From assembly GCF_008386585.1 (NCBI RefSeq), contig NZ_VUOB01000031.1, forward strand, positions 41,190 through 105,189: a DNA stretch of 64,000 bases, written 5' to 3'. The notes under the pieces are model-generated. The model was not told where the DNA came from. It did no database searches and saw only the letters and a program-made list of their open reading frames with translations. Both the position numbers and the translations under genes were made by a program. Origin of the DNA: Solihabitans fulvus (lineage in GTDB: Bacteria; Actinomycetota; Actinomycetes; Mycobacteriales; Pseudonocardiaceae). Below, piece after piece: positions 1-7,627 of this stretch (position 1 is its first letter; every line of letters starts with the position of its first letter).

Positions 1-724
1 GCAGCCGGGGCGTGAGCGCGCTCAGGTCGGGTTCGGTGTGCACCACGTTGTACAGCAGCTGCGGCGTCGACCTGCCGCCGAACGGCGCGTTCCCGGTGCC
101 GGCGACCGCCAGCGTCGCGCCGAGCGAGAACACGTCGCTCGCCGGGGTCAGCTCGTGGCCCTCCGCCTGCTCCGGCGACATGAACGCGGGCGAGCCGATC
201 AGCGCGCTCGCGTGGGTGAGTTCGGTGCTGTCCGCGCTCTCCGCCGCCCGCGCGATGCCGAAGTCGATCACCCGAACGCCGTCGGCCGCGAGCATCACGT
301 TGGAGGGCTTGAGGTCCCGGTGCACCAGGCCAACCCGATGCAGGTCGAGCAACGCCTGCGCCAGCCCGGCCGCCACGTGCAGCACCGACTCGACCGGCAG
401 CGCCCCGACGGCGTCCACCGCCTCGCGCAGCGACGGTCCCGGCACGAACACGGAGGCCAGCCACGGCGTCTCGGCCGTGGCGTCGGCGTCCATCACCGGC
501 GCGGTGTACGCACCCGACACCATGCGCGTGGCCTCCACCTCGCGGCGGAACCGCGCGCGAAACCCGGGGTCCCTGGCGAGTTCCGCGTGCAGAAGCTTGA
601 CAGCGACGAGCCGACCGTCCGGGGACACGCACAGCAGGACGCGGCCCATCCCGCCCTCGCCGAGCACCGCGACCGCGTGATACCGGCCGACAACGGTCGG
701 GTCCAACGGTCCCAACGACCTCAC
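1..724 (-). CDS. Ser/Thr protein kinase, N-terminal kinase domain (3' end outside window)
   Basis: Eukaryotic-type Ser/Thr kinase (Hanks family) read on the minus strand; the gene runs off the left edge, so only about 241 N-terminal residues are visible. A glycine-rich loop GEGGMG (about residues 22-28), the ATP lysine in VAVK (K43), the catalytic HRDLKPSN (135-142) and DFG (154-156) are all present, so the kinase should be active. The start is a GTG at 724, chosen because GGAGGAG lies a few bases upstream and the next residues lead straight into the kinase fold; no ATG fits. Any transmembrane or sensor region would be beyond the window. The upstream gene at 980 is divergent. Confidence 0.9.
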   Translation of the reverse strand, partial: MRSLGPLDPTVVGRYHAVAVLGEGGMGRVLLCVSPDGRLVAVKLLHAELARDPGFRARFRREVEATRMVSGAYTAPVMDADATAETPWLASVFVPGPSLREAVDAVGALPVESVLHVAAGLAQALLDLHRVGLVHRDLKPSNVMLAADGVRVIDFGIARAAESADSTELTHASALIGSPAFMSPEQAEGHELTPASDVFSLGATLAVAGTGNAPFGGRSTPQLLYNVVHTEPDLSALTPRL

Positions 725-979
725 CGAGCACTCCTCCAACCAAGCGGGCGGGGACCGTCTCTGCCCCGACTCCACGCGCGTCCGTTCGAGCGGACCGGCG
801 ACCCGCCGGAGAGACCCTAGTCGCGACCGATGAAATCCGGGTGAAACGACCACAGCGGCGGACAAAGCGGGCCGATCACGTCCCGAGCGCGCGGAGCGGC
901 ACACCTGGTCGACGCGAAGGTTCCCACCCGACTGCGAAACTGGGCGGCACGCCCGCCCCGACCAGCCAGGAGGTGCTTC

Positions 980-2233
980 GTGTCAGCGTCGCCCCGACAC
1001 GCGCGGGATCACCACCCAGCCTGGCCGCGACTCGACGGCCGCCTCGACACCGACGAGACCTCGCTGCGCTGGGCCGCCGACGACTTCGGGCACCTGGTGC
1101 ACCGACGACCCCGCGCGGTGCTGCGGCCGGGCTCGGTCGCCGACATCGCCGCCGTCCTGCGGCACTGCGCGACCCATGACATCCCGGTGGCCGCGCGCGC
1201 CGAGGGCCACTCCACCGGCGGCCAGGCGCAGGCGCTGGACGGCGTCGTCATCGACCTGAGCGGGCTGCGGACCGTGCACGAGGTCGGCGCCGACTTCGTC
1301 AGCGTGGACGCGGGCGCGCGGTGGAGCCAGGTGCTCGCCGAGACGCTGCCGCTCGGGCTGACTCCCCCGGTGCTCACCGACTACCTGGAACTGTCCGTCG
1401 GCGGCACGCTGTCGGTCGGCGGGCTCGGCGGCGCCAGCCACCACCACGGCGCCCAGACCGACAACGTCCTCGACCTGACCGTCAGCACACCGGACGGCGA
1501 ACTCCTCGACTGCTCGCCGACCAACAACGCGGCTCTGTTCAACAGGATCCGCGCCGGCCGGGGCAGGCACGGCGTCATCCTCCGGGCCACGGTGCGCCTG
1601 GTTCCCGCGCCGACCCACGCGAGACGCCACCAGCTGTACTACACCGACCTCGCCGTGTTCCTCGACGACCAGCGTCGCCTGGTGGCCGATGGCCGCTTCG
1701 ACTACCTGGAAGGCCAACTCAAGCGCGACGACCGCGGCGACCGGCGCTACCTGATCGAGGCGACCACGTTCCGCAGCCGCGACGGCGGCGACGACGTGCG
1801 GCTCGACGACCTGCGGCACGAGCGGGACACGGCGGAGGTCGAGGACCTGACCTACTGGGACTTCCTGAACCGGCTGGCCGACGGCGAGGCGCACCTGCGG
1901 TCCACCGGCGAATGGCTGCACGCCCATCCCTGGAGCAACCTGCTGCTCCCCGACTCCGCCGTCGAGACCGTCCTCACCGGCGAGACCGCGCGACGGTCCG
2001 TCGACGACGTCGGCCCGAGCGGGCTCGTGCTGCTCTACCCGATCCCGCGACAACGCCTCACCACGCCGATGCTCGACCTGCCCGACGGCGACCCGGTCTT
2101 CCTGTTCGCGTTGCTTCGCCACGCGGCCACCGACGACCATGCCACCGTGCGGCGCATGCAGGACGCGAATCGCGCGCTGCGCAGCCAGGTCACCGCCAAC
2201 GGCGGCACGGTCTACCTCGTCGGGCCGGGGTGA
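980..2233 (+). CDS. FAD-binding oxidoreductase, cytokinin-dehydrogenase-like, C-terminally truncated
   Basis: Flavin oxidoreductase of the FAD-binding type 4 (PCMH/VAO) family, 417 residues. The FAD domain covers about residues 30-210 and includes the segment GHSTGGQAQ typical of the cytokinin-dehydrogenase-like branch, where a His or Cys in this region can carry the flavin covalently. The GTG start at 980 has AGGAGG eleven to six bases upstream. The protein stops at ...GGTVYLVGPG. In relatives this motif is followed by roughly 40-50 residues that close the substrate domain and end in a proline-glycine rich FAD-contacting tail, so the C-terminus appears lost. The stop lies only 8 bp from the end of the convergent gene at 2241. 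The substrate is unknown, and the gene may be non-functional. Confidence 0.75.
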   Translation: MSASPRHARDHHPAWPRLDGRLDTDETSLRWAADDFGHLVHRRPRAVLRPGSVADIAAVLRHCATHDIPVAARAEGHSTGGQAQALDGVVIDLSGLRTVHEVGADFVSVDAGARWSQVLAETLPLGLTPPVLTDYLELSVGGTLSVGGLGGASHHHGAQTDNVLDLTVSTPDGELLDCSPTNNAALFNRIRAGRGRHGVILRATVRLVPAPTHARRHQLYYTDLAVFLDDQRRLVADGRFDYLEGQLKRDDRGDRRYLIEATTFRSRDGGDDVRLDDLRHERDTAEVEDLTYWDFLNRLADGEAHLRSTGEWLHAHPWSNLLLPDSAVETVLTGETARRSVDDVGPSGLVLLYPIPRQRLTTPMLDLPDGDPVFLFALLRHAATDDHATVRRMQDANRALRSQVTANGGTVYLVGPG

Positions 2234-2240
2234 GCCCTTG

Positions 2241-3935
2241 TTAGTTGTTGGCCTTGTAGTTGGCCACCGCCTTGAGGATCTCCAGCGGCACCTTCCCGGC
2301 GAGACCCTTCGGCCCCATGGCCGGGTCCCACCACTTCATGAAGTTCTCGATCTTGGTGACGTTGCCCGCGCCGAAGACCTCGCCGATCTTCTTCATCGGC
2401 CACTTGTTGATCTCGTCGACGTACTTCATCAGGTCTTCGTGGTTGGTGTAGCCGTTGCGGGTGAACGGATTGGGCACCGGATCGCCGGCGCGCGGCGGCA
2501 CCGGCGGTAGCGGCCGGTTCGGGGGCGGCGGCAGCGGGCCGTTCGGGCCGTGCGGCTGCGGCCCACCGGCATGCGGCGCATGCGGCGGCAATGGCGGCAA
2601 CGGTCGGTTCGGGGGTGGCGGCAACGGGCCGTTCGGGCCGTGTGGCTGGTTGCGCGCCGGGTTCTTCGGGGGAATCGGCGGCGGCTGGTTGCGCGCCGGG
2701 TTCTTCGGCGGGATGGGTGGCGGCTGGTTGCGCGCCGGGTTCTTCGGCGGGATCGGCGGCGGCGCAACAGGATGCGGGGCCGGAGCGTGCGGCCCAACCG
2801 GAGGCGGCGGCAACGGCCGCGTCGGCACCGGAGGACGCGGCGCATTCGCACCCGCCGGAGCCGTCCCGGGATTGCCCCGCGCCGGATTCTTGGGCGGAAT
2901 CGGCGGCGGCGCAACAGGACCGCCGGCCGGCGGGTGCACGGGCGGCGGGGGCGCGACGCCCGCGCCGTTGTCCGGATGCGTGCCGTTGGTCGGGGTGTGC
3001 GCGCCGGAGCCGCTCGGCGACGTCGTGTGCGGGGTGTTCGGCGGGGTGTGCGGGGTGTTCGGCGGGGTGTGCGGGGTGTTCGGCGGCGTGTGCGGGGTGT
3101 TCGGCGGCGTGTGCACCGGCGAGCCCGGCCCGTGCGACCCGCCTCCCCCCGGGGCCAGCTTGGTCTTCGAGAAGCGGTCCAGCTTCTTGCTCAGGTCCTC
3201 GGCCATCTTCCCGAGCTTCTGGAGCCGGCTGCTGTTGCGCCCCAACGCGGTCAGCACCTTGGCGATCTTCGCGGCGCAGCTCGCGCCGACGGCCGCCGCC
3301 CGGCCGATCGCGAAGCCGATGAACCCCGCGATGGACGCGCCGAAGGTCGGAATGGCGGCGGCTGCCGCGATGATCGCGCCTTCGATGAGTTCGGCGATCA
3401 GCGTCGAGATGAGGTACACCACGATGCCGCGGATCGCGCCGACCAACGAGCCGGACACCGCCATGACGGTCGCGCTGCCCTCGACCACCTTGCCGAGCGC
3501 GCCGATCTCGCCCGACAGCTGGTCCATGCTCCTGTGGAAGGCGTCCGCGGCTGGCCCTTGCCAGTCCTTGAACTCCGCCAACGCGGCCGCGTGGTCCTTG
3601 CCGAGGGTGTCGAGGTCCTTCGCCGTCGCCGTGAGCTTGTCGGCGTTGGCCTGGATCTCGGTCGGGTTGCCCATCACGGTGTTGACGAAGTCACGCAGGA
3701 AGCTGACGTGCTCGATCAGCCAGCCGATGCCCGCGGCCAGGATGCCGGCGAGCGGGTCCATCACGAACGACACGGTGTCCAGCACGACGGTGGTCGCGGC
3801 CAGCGCGATGCCGGCCGCCTTCCAGCCCTCGCTGGCCGCGTCGTTCTTGATCGCGTTGACCAGACCGTTGTAGGTGTCGACGACACCGGCCCCGGTCGAC
3901 CAGTTGCTGCTGTCGACATCGACGCTGACGCCCAT
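2241..3935 (-). CDS. WXG100-like/ESX-type protein with long proline-rich repeats and a small C-terminal domain
   Basis: A 564-residue protein. The N-terminal part (1-260) is alpha-helical and contains hydrophobic helices plus a WXG-like turn (KDWQGPAADAF, about residue 125), as in type VII secretion substrates. A low-complexity linker follows with about four TPPNTPH repeats and several PPIPPKNPAR repeats. The last ~75 residues form a separate, charged, non-repetitive domain (GYTNHEDLMKYVDEINKW onward). That architecture resembles WXG/PPE-type polymorphic effectors with a variable C-terminal domain, but I recognise no toxin motif. It is the last gene of a minus-strand trio after a YbaB-like and an EspC-like gene, 3 bp after the latter. 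A role as an exported ESX substrate is inferred from this context. Confidence 0.8.
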   Translation of the reverse strand: MGVSVDVDSSNWSTGAGVVDTYNGLVNAIKNDAASEGWKAAGIALAATTVVLDTVSFVMDPLAGILAAGIGWLIEHVSFLRDFVNTVMGNPTEIQANADKLTATAKDLDTLGKDHAAALAEFKDWQGPAADAFHRSMDQLSGEIGALGKVVEGSATVMAVSGSLVGAIRGIVVYLISTLIAELIEGAIIAAAAAIPTFGASIAGFIGFAIGRAAAVGASCAAKIAKVLTALGRNSSRLQKLGKMAEDLSKKLDRFSKTKLAPGGGGSHGPGSPVHTPPNTPHTPPNTPHTPPNTPHTPPNTPHTTSPSGSGAHTPTNGTHPDNGAGVAPPPPVHPPAGGPVAPPPIPPKNPARGNPGTAPAGANAPRPPVPTRPLPPPPVGPHAPAPHPVAPPPIPPKNPARNQPPPIPPKNPARNQPPPIPPKNPARNQPHGPNGPLPPPPNRPLPPLPPHAPHAGGPQPHGPNGPLPPPPNRPLPPVPPRAGDPVPNPFTRNGYTNHEDLMKYVDEINKWPMKKIGEVFGAGNVTKIENFMKWWDPAMGPKGLAGKVPLEILKAVANYKANN

Positions 3936-3938
3936 GCC

Positions 3939-4238
3939 TCACCCCTTGAACAGCAGGGAGTTCTGCTGGTCGTGCTGCTCGTAGGTGGCCGCGGTGCTGC
4001 GGGCGGTGTCGGCGGCGCTGGTGACGTTGGTGGCCGCGCCGGTCAGGGTGCCCTTCGTGTTGTTGCAGGAGACCCTGCACGCGATGGAGAAGACCTGGCC
4101 GACCAACCCGAAGGCGCTGACGCCGAAGTTGACCGAGCCCACCGCGTCCGCGGCGCTCCTGATGCCGTTGGACCGATCGTCCAACCCCTTGGCGAACGCG
4201 CGCAGCGAGTCGCCGCTCACCTGGAATCCGTCGCTCAT
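3939..4238 (-). CDS. EspC-like type VII secretion-associated small protein
   Basis: Small helical protein of 99 residues, beginning MSDGFQVSGDSLRAFAKGLDDR. It has the length, two-helix character and opening of the ESX secretion-associated EspC family (DUF2580), which form helical hairpins exported by type VII systems or chaperone larger partners. It carries two cysteines in CRVSC (about residues 54-58), unusual for this family. It overlaps the upstream YbaB-like gene by 4 bp (ATGA) and is followed after 3 bp by the WXG-like gene, so the three are surely co-transcribed. No secretion ATPase or membrane component is in the window, so it would rely on an ESX machine encoded elsewhere. Confidence 0.75.
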   Translation of the reverse strand: MSDGFQVSGDSLRAFAKGLDDRSNGIRSAADAVGSVNFGVSAFGLVGQVFSIACRVSCNNTKGTLTGAATNVTSAADTARSTAATYEQHDQQNSLLFKG

Positions 4239-4735
4239 TCGAAGTTCAACTCGATCTCGTCGTTCTCGTCCTCGTGCCTGGCCGGTGCGCGTCGCGCGGC
4301 GGTCGCCTTCGCCGGGACCAGCGAGCTGACCGGGGGCGGGACCTGTGCCGCGGCAACGGCTCCACTGGGTTCTGGATCCGGTGGCGGGGGCAGGAACGAG
4401 CCGACGAAGGCCATGGTGTCCTGGCTGGCCCCGGTGGCGGCCAACGCCTCGGCGACCCGTGTCGCGGCCTGGCGTTGCGCCGTGCCGACGGTCTGCATGA
4501 TCAGGCTGCCCAGCTTGGTCGGCGGGTGCTCGGCGGCGCGCTGGCTCAGCGAGATGTTCGTGAGGCCGCCGTTGGGGCCGACCGTGACGGTGACGGCGCC
4601 GTCCGGCGAGGCTGCGGTGACCGTCGACGCGGCAACGCCCTCCTTCAGTTGCTCCGCGCGCAGTTTCGCCGCGTCGACGCGTTTCTGGAGGTCACCAAGC
4701 CACTGCTGGGGATCCAGCGCTCTCTCACTGTCCAC
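4235..4735 (-). CDS. YbaB/EbfC family nucleoid-associated protein
   Basis: A 166-residue protein whose first ~105 residues match the YbaB/EbfC DNA-binding family: a basic N-terminal helix, a beta-rich core (DGAVTVTVGPNGGLTNISL) and a long C-terminal helix. The remaining ~60 residues are a Pro/Ala-rich tail ending in an acidic stretch (EDENDEIELNFE). YbaB paralogues with such tails commonly open ESX-substrate gene pairs in actinomycetes. It is the first gene of the 4735-2241 operon and overlaps the next by 4 bp. Whether it binds DNA or acts as an assembly partner for the exported proteins cannot be told. Confidence 0.8.
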   Translation of the reverse strand: MDSERALDPQQWLGDLQKRVDAAKLRAEQLKEGVAASTVTAASPDGAVTVTVGPNGGLTNISLSQRAAEHPPTKLGSLIMQTVGTAQRQAATRVAEALAATGASQDTMAFVGSFLPPPPDPEPSGAVAAAQVPPPVSSLVPAKATAARRAPARHEDENDEIELNFE

Positions 4736-4993
4736 GCGGCGCAGTGTTCCCGGCGGAAACGCGGCGACTCAAGCCAGAAGTTGATCACTGATGCCATCCT
4801 GACGCCGAAACACCGATCGTTGACTCCGCGTTGACGCGCGCGCGGCGCGCGGAGCCGAGCGGCGGCCGCGCGTATGAATCGCGTAAAAACCGCAGCTCCT
4901 AGCGTTTGGATCGCGTCAGGTTCGCTGCGGCGCGACCCGCCGCCCCTACCGTGCCGAGATGTCGAGTCGGCCGAGAAAGGGAGTGGCGGCACT

Positions 4994-5320
4994 GTGTCCG
5001 AGCGCGACGCCGATCTGCTGCGCCTGATCGGCAGGCGGTACGTGATCGACGTGCTCGACGCGCTCGACGCGGGCCCGCACACCCAGGCCTCGCTGCGCAG
5101 CCGGCTGCACGCCCGCCGGGGCCCGCTCGCCGCCGCCCTGCGCGCGCTCGCCGCGTACGGCGCCGTGCAACGGCTCGACCGGCACGGCAGCTGGGACGCC
5201 CGCGACACGGCCCCGGTCGTCTACCGACTCACCCCCGACGGCAGCGACCTGGTGCGCCGGCTGTCGCGGCTGGACGTGTGGACGAGGTTCTACGAGCACT
5301 ACCTCCACCAGCAGCCCTAA
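4994..5320 (+). CDS. HxlR-like winged-helix transcriptional regulator
   Basis: About 108 residues of winged-helix fold. It opens with SERDADLLRLIGRRYVIDVL, the pattern of HxlR-type regulators (a short helix, then a 'genome-of-one-helix' wH domain), and has a recognition helix near RGPLAAALRALAAYGAV and a wing carrying the YRLTPDG motif. The frame is open further upstream to a possible ATG at 4874, but that extension is arginine/proline-rich and unlike the family. The GTG at 4994 is preceded by AAAGGGAG and is preferred. The gene is isolated, so its target is unknown. There is no conserved cysteine for redox sensing. Confidence 0.7.
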   Translation: MSERDADLLRLIGRRYVIDVLDALDAGPHTQASLRSRLHARRGPLAAALRALAAYGAVQRLDRHGSWDARDTAPVVYRLTPDGSDLVRRLSRLDVWTRFYEHYLHQQP

Positions 5321-5372
5321 CGGTTGTCCCGTATCCCGTAACAGGGTGAATGGGAGAGCCTGCTGCGCTCGC

Positions 5373-6197
5373 TCAGTCGTCGGCGGCCTGTACTGCGGCG
5401 GCGATCGGCTCAAGCCCCGAGATCAGCTCGTCGAGCTCGGCCGCGCTGAGCATGTCGTACGCCCGTGCCGCCAGTTCGTCGGTGAGGGCCTCGATCCGCT
5501 GCTTGGTGTCCTGGCCGGCGTCGGTGAATCCGCCCGCGTCATCCACGAGGCCGCGGCGGCGCAGTCCGTCGACGACAGCGGCCAGCTGCGCGGTGGGCAG
5601 GTGATGGATCCGGCCGAACTCCTGCGCCTTCATGCCGAGGGAGAGGGCGAGTAGGACGTGGGCCTCGATGCCGCCGATGCCGTGGGTGAGCAGAGCGGCG
5701 GTGTGGCCGTCCCCTCGGTGCTCGCGCAGCAGTGTCGCGGCGTGCCAGAGCCTGGCCACCGGCTCCTCGGGCACGTCGAGGGCCCGGAGCCCGGCGTAGA
5801 GGGCTCGGCCTTCGGTCGGTGCGCTGACCGCTGCGTGGGTGGCGAGGTCGGCGACCCGTGCCAGGTCGGGGGAGTCGGCGAGGTCCCCGATCGCCTGCCG
5901 CAGCGCGGTGGCGCTGCCCCGCTCGCGCACGGTGATCGCCTCCCGCGGGGTGATCTTGCCCCACACCCAGGGGATGTGGCGCGCCACTTCGCCGTCGGCG
6001 AAGTTGTAGAACACCGCGTGCACCACCTCGGCCGGCACCAGCCCCAGCGGCGCGGCCCGGCCGGCGAAATATCCGTCCCAGTAGTTGCGCATGCCCAGGG
6101 CCAGGAACGCCTCGGTCACCACGTCGGAGAAGGTGATGGTGGCGATGGGCTCGAGGAGCTCGAACATGCGGCGGATCTTGGCCTGTGGGTGCGACAT
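5373..6197 (-). CDS. SCO6745-family helical protein
   Basis: A 274-residue protein of the actinobacterial family named after SCO6745. The N-terminal half is all-helical (FELLEPIATITFSDVVTEAFLALGM...). The C-terminal third resembles a winged-helix DNA-binding domain (LPTAQLAAVVDGLRRRGLVDDAGGFTDAGQ, about residues 200-230), so a regulatory role is plausible though unproven. The start at 6197 is supported by GGGAGAGG upstream. It faces away from the copper operon beginning at 6440. No catalytic motif was recognised. Confidence 0.7.
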   Translation of the reverse strand: MSHPQAKIRRMFELLEPIATITFSDVVTEAFLALGMRNYWDGYFAGRAAPLGLVPAEVVHAVFYNFADGEVARHIPWVWGKITPREAITVRERGSATALRQAIGDLADSPDLARVADLATHAAVSAPTEGRALYAGLRALDVPEEPVARLWHAATLLREHRGDGHTAALLTHGIGGIEAHVLLALSLGMKAQEFGRIHHLPTAQLAAVVDGLRRRGLVDDAGGFTDAGQDTKQRIEALTDELAARAYDMLSAAELDELISGLEPIAAAVQAADD

Positions 6198-6374
6198 CGG
6201 TCAGCCTCTCCCGTGGTCGTGCCGGCGCCCGGGTGGCGCTGTCTCACTCAAGCGACGAACGACGCGGCTCGGATTCGACAATTCCGGCCGATTCTGCCAG
6301 GCAGCGTCGAGGGGACTCGGCCGCCGTCACACCACCATGCGTCGTGCGTCACACGATCGCACCTGGCACACCCT

Positions 6375-6389
6375 TACCCCCTAGGGGTA
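6375..6389 (+). promoter_or_regulatory. CsoR-type copper operator in front of the cop operon
   Basis: The near-palindrome TACCCCCTAGGGGTA lies about 50 bp before the CopZ start at 6440 and abuts a TATAAA-like -10 element. It matches the G-tract/C-tract operators (TACCCC..GGGGTA) known for CsoR repressors, whose gene is at 10582. Binding here would release the chaperone, secreted protein and ATPase operon when copper enters the cell. Confidence 0.8.
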
Positions 6390-6439
6390 TAAATACAACC
6401 AGCCAGTCGATCTCCACCACACACCAGGAAGAAACTCCC

Positions 6440-6649
6440 ATGACTCAGAGCGTTTACACCGTCACCGGCATGACCTGCGGCCACTGCGTCACCTCCGTCA
6501 CCGAGGAGGTCAGCGCCCTCGACGGCGTCCAGCACGTCGACGTGGACCTGCCCACCGGCACCCTCACCATCACCAGCGACACCCCGCCGACCACCGACGA
6601 CGTCCGCGCGGCCGTCACCGAGGCCGGCTACGAACTCGCCAACGCCTGA
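6440..6649 (+). CDS. copZ: CopZ-like copper chaperone (HMA domain)
   Basis: A single heavy-metal-associated domain of 69 residues with the metal-binding GMTCGHC motif at residues 10-16 and the usual ferredoxin-like beta-alpha-beta pattern. It binds Cu(I) in the cytosol and hands it to the P-type ATPase encoded two genes downstream. It is the first gene of the operon 6440-9919 and sits directly behind the CsoR-type operator. A second, divergent chaperone is encoded at 18939-19142. Confidence 0.92.
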   Translation: MTQSVYTVTGMTCGHCVTSVTEEVSALDGVQHVDVDLPTGTLTITSDTPPTTDDVRAAVTEAGYELANA

Positions 6650-6690
6650 ACCACCAGACCACGCACCGGCACACCCACAGGGAGCAACAC

Positions 6691-7578
6691 ATGAAGACCG
6701 CCACCAAGGTGTCCGCCTACGGACTCGCACTGGCGATCGTCTTCGGCGGGGCCTGGGCCGCCGGTGCCGCCGCCGGCCCGGTCGGCGGCACGTCCGCGCC
6801 GACCGGGCACGACCACTCCGCCGCTGCACAGGGCCACGAGGGCATGAACGACCAGCCCACCGGCGACATCCCGCCAGGGCTGTCGGTGTCGCAGCACGGC
6901 TACACCCTGAACCTGGACTCGAACGAGGCCACACCGGGCACGCAGCAGCAGTTCCGGTTCCACATCACCGGACCCGACTCGAAACCGGTGACCCGCTACG
7001 CCGTCGAACACGACAAGCGGCTGCACTTCGTGGTGGCCCGTCGCGACGGCTCCGGCTACCAGCACCTGCACCCCGAGCTGGCCGAAGACGGGACCTGGAG
7101 CGTCCCACTGACCCTGCCGGCGGCGGGCAGCTACCGCGTGTTCGCCGACTTCACCCCCGAGGGCGGGCCGCAGACCACGCTCGGCGCGGACATCCAAGCA
7201 CCCGGCGCCTACGAACCGCAGCAACACCGAGCAGGCACTCGCGTGTCCACTGTGGACGGATACACTGTGCGGCTCGACGGCGACCTCACCACGGGAAAGC
7301 CCTCGTCGGTGACCGCGACGGTCACCCGCGACGGCCAACCGGTGCGCGACCTCCAGCCCTACCTCGGCGCCTACGGCCACCTCGTCGCGCTGCGCTCGGC
7401 CGACCTGGCCTACCTGCACGTGCACCCGCAGGGTCAGCCCGGCGACGGCGTCACCGCGGCGGGCCCGGCGATCGGCTTCGCCGTCGAGGTGCCGACTGCC
7501 GGCCAGTACCGGCTGTTCCTGGACTTCCAACACGACGGGCAGGTACGCACCGCCGAGTTCACCCTCGACGCGTCCTGA
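6691..7578 (+). CDS. Exported His-rich protein of the copper operon
   Basis: A 295-residue protein with an N-terminal export signal (hydrophobic stretch about residues 8-28, then AAGPVGG). A His-rich segment follows: GHDHSAAAQGHEGM. Two Ig-like beta domains come after it, each ending in a similar motif (YQHLHPELAEDG and YLHVHPQGQPGDG, then a GxYR(V/L)F strand). The paired H-x-H/HP motifs could bind copper at the cell surface. It is flanked by copZ (41 bp upstream) and the ATPase (49 bp downstream), so it is co-regulated by copper. Similar proteins are usually annotated as hypothetical beside copper ATPases, and its job, whether buffering or delivery, is inference. RBS GGGAG precedes the ATG. 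Confidence 0.75.
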   Translation: MKTATKVSAYGLALAIVFGGAWAAGAAAGPVGGTSAPTGHDHSAAAQGHEGMNDQPTGDIPPGLSVSQHGYTLNLDSNEATPGTQQQFRFHITGPDSKPVTRYAVEHDKRLHFVVARRDGSGYQHLHPELAEDGTWSVPLTLPAAGSYRVFADFTPEGGPQTTLGADIQAPGAYEPQQHRAGTRVSTVDGYTVRLDGDLTTGKPSSVTATVTRDGQPVRDLQPYLGAYGHLVALRSADLAYLHVHPQGQPGDGVTAAGPAIGFAVEVPTAGQYRLFLDFQHDGQVRTAEFTLDAS

Positions 7579-7627
7579 CCACCACCTCCGGACCTTCCCG
7601 GCTCACCGATCCCAGGAGGCGCTCAGC

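Noticed and set aside
2455..4784. Long plus-strand open frames opposite the Pro-rich protein, one over 700 codons
   Set aside because: They are low-complexity Gly/Arg antisense shadows of the minus-strand proline codons, with no start signal or family match.
5321..5372. A terminator between the HxlR-like and SCO6745-family genes
   Set aside because: Only short, weak inverted repeats (for example CCCGTAACAGGG) without a convincing stem or T tract.
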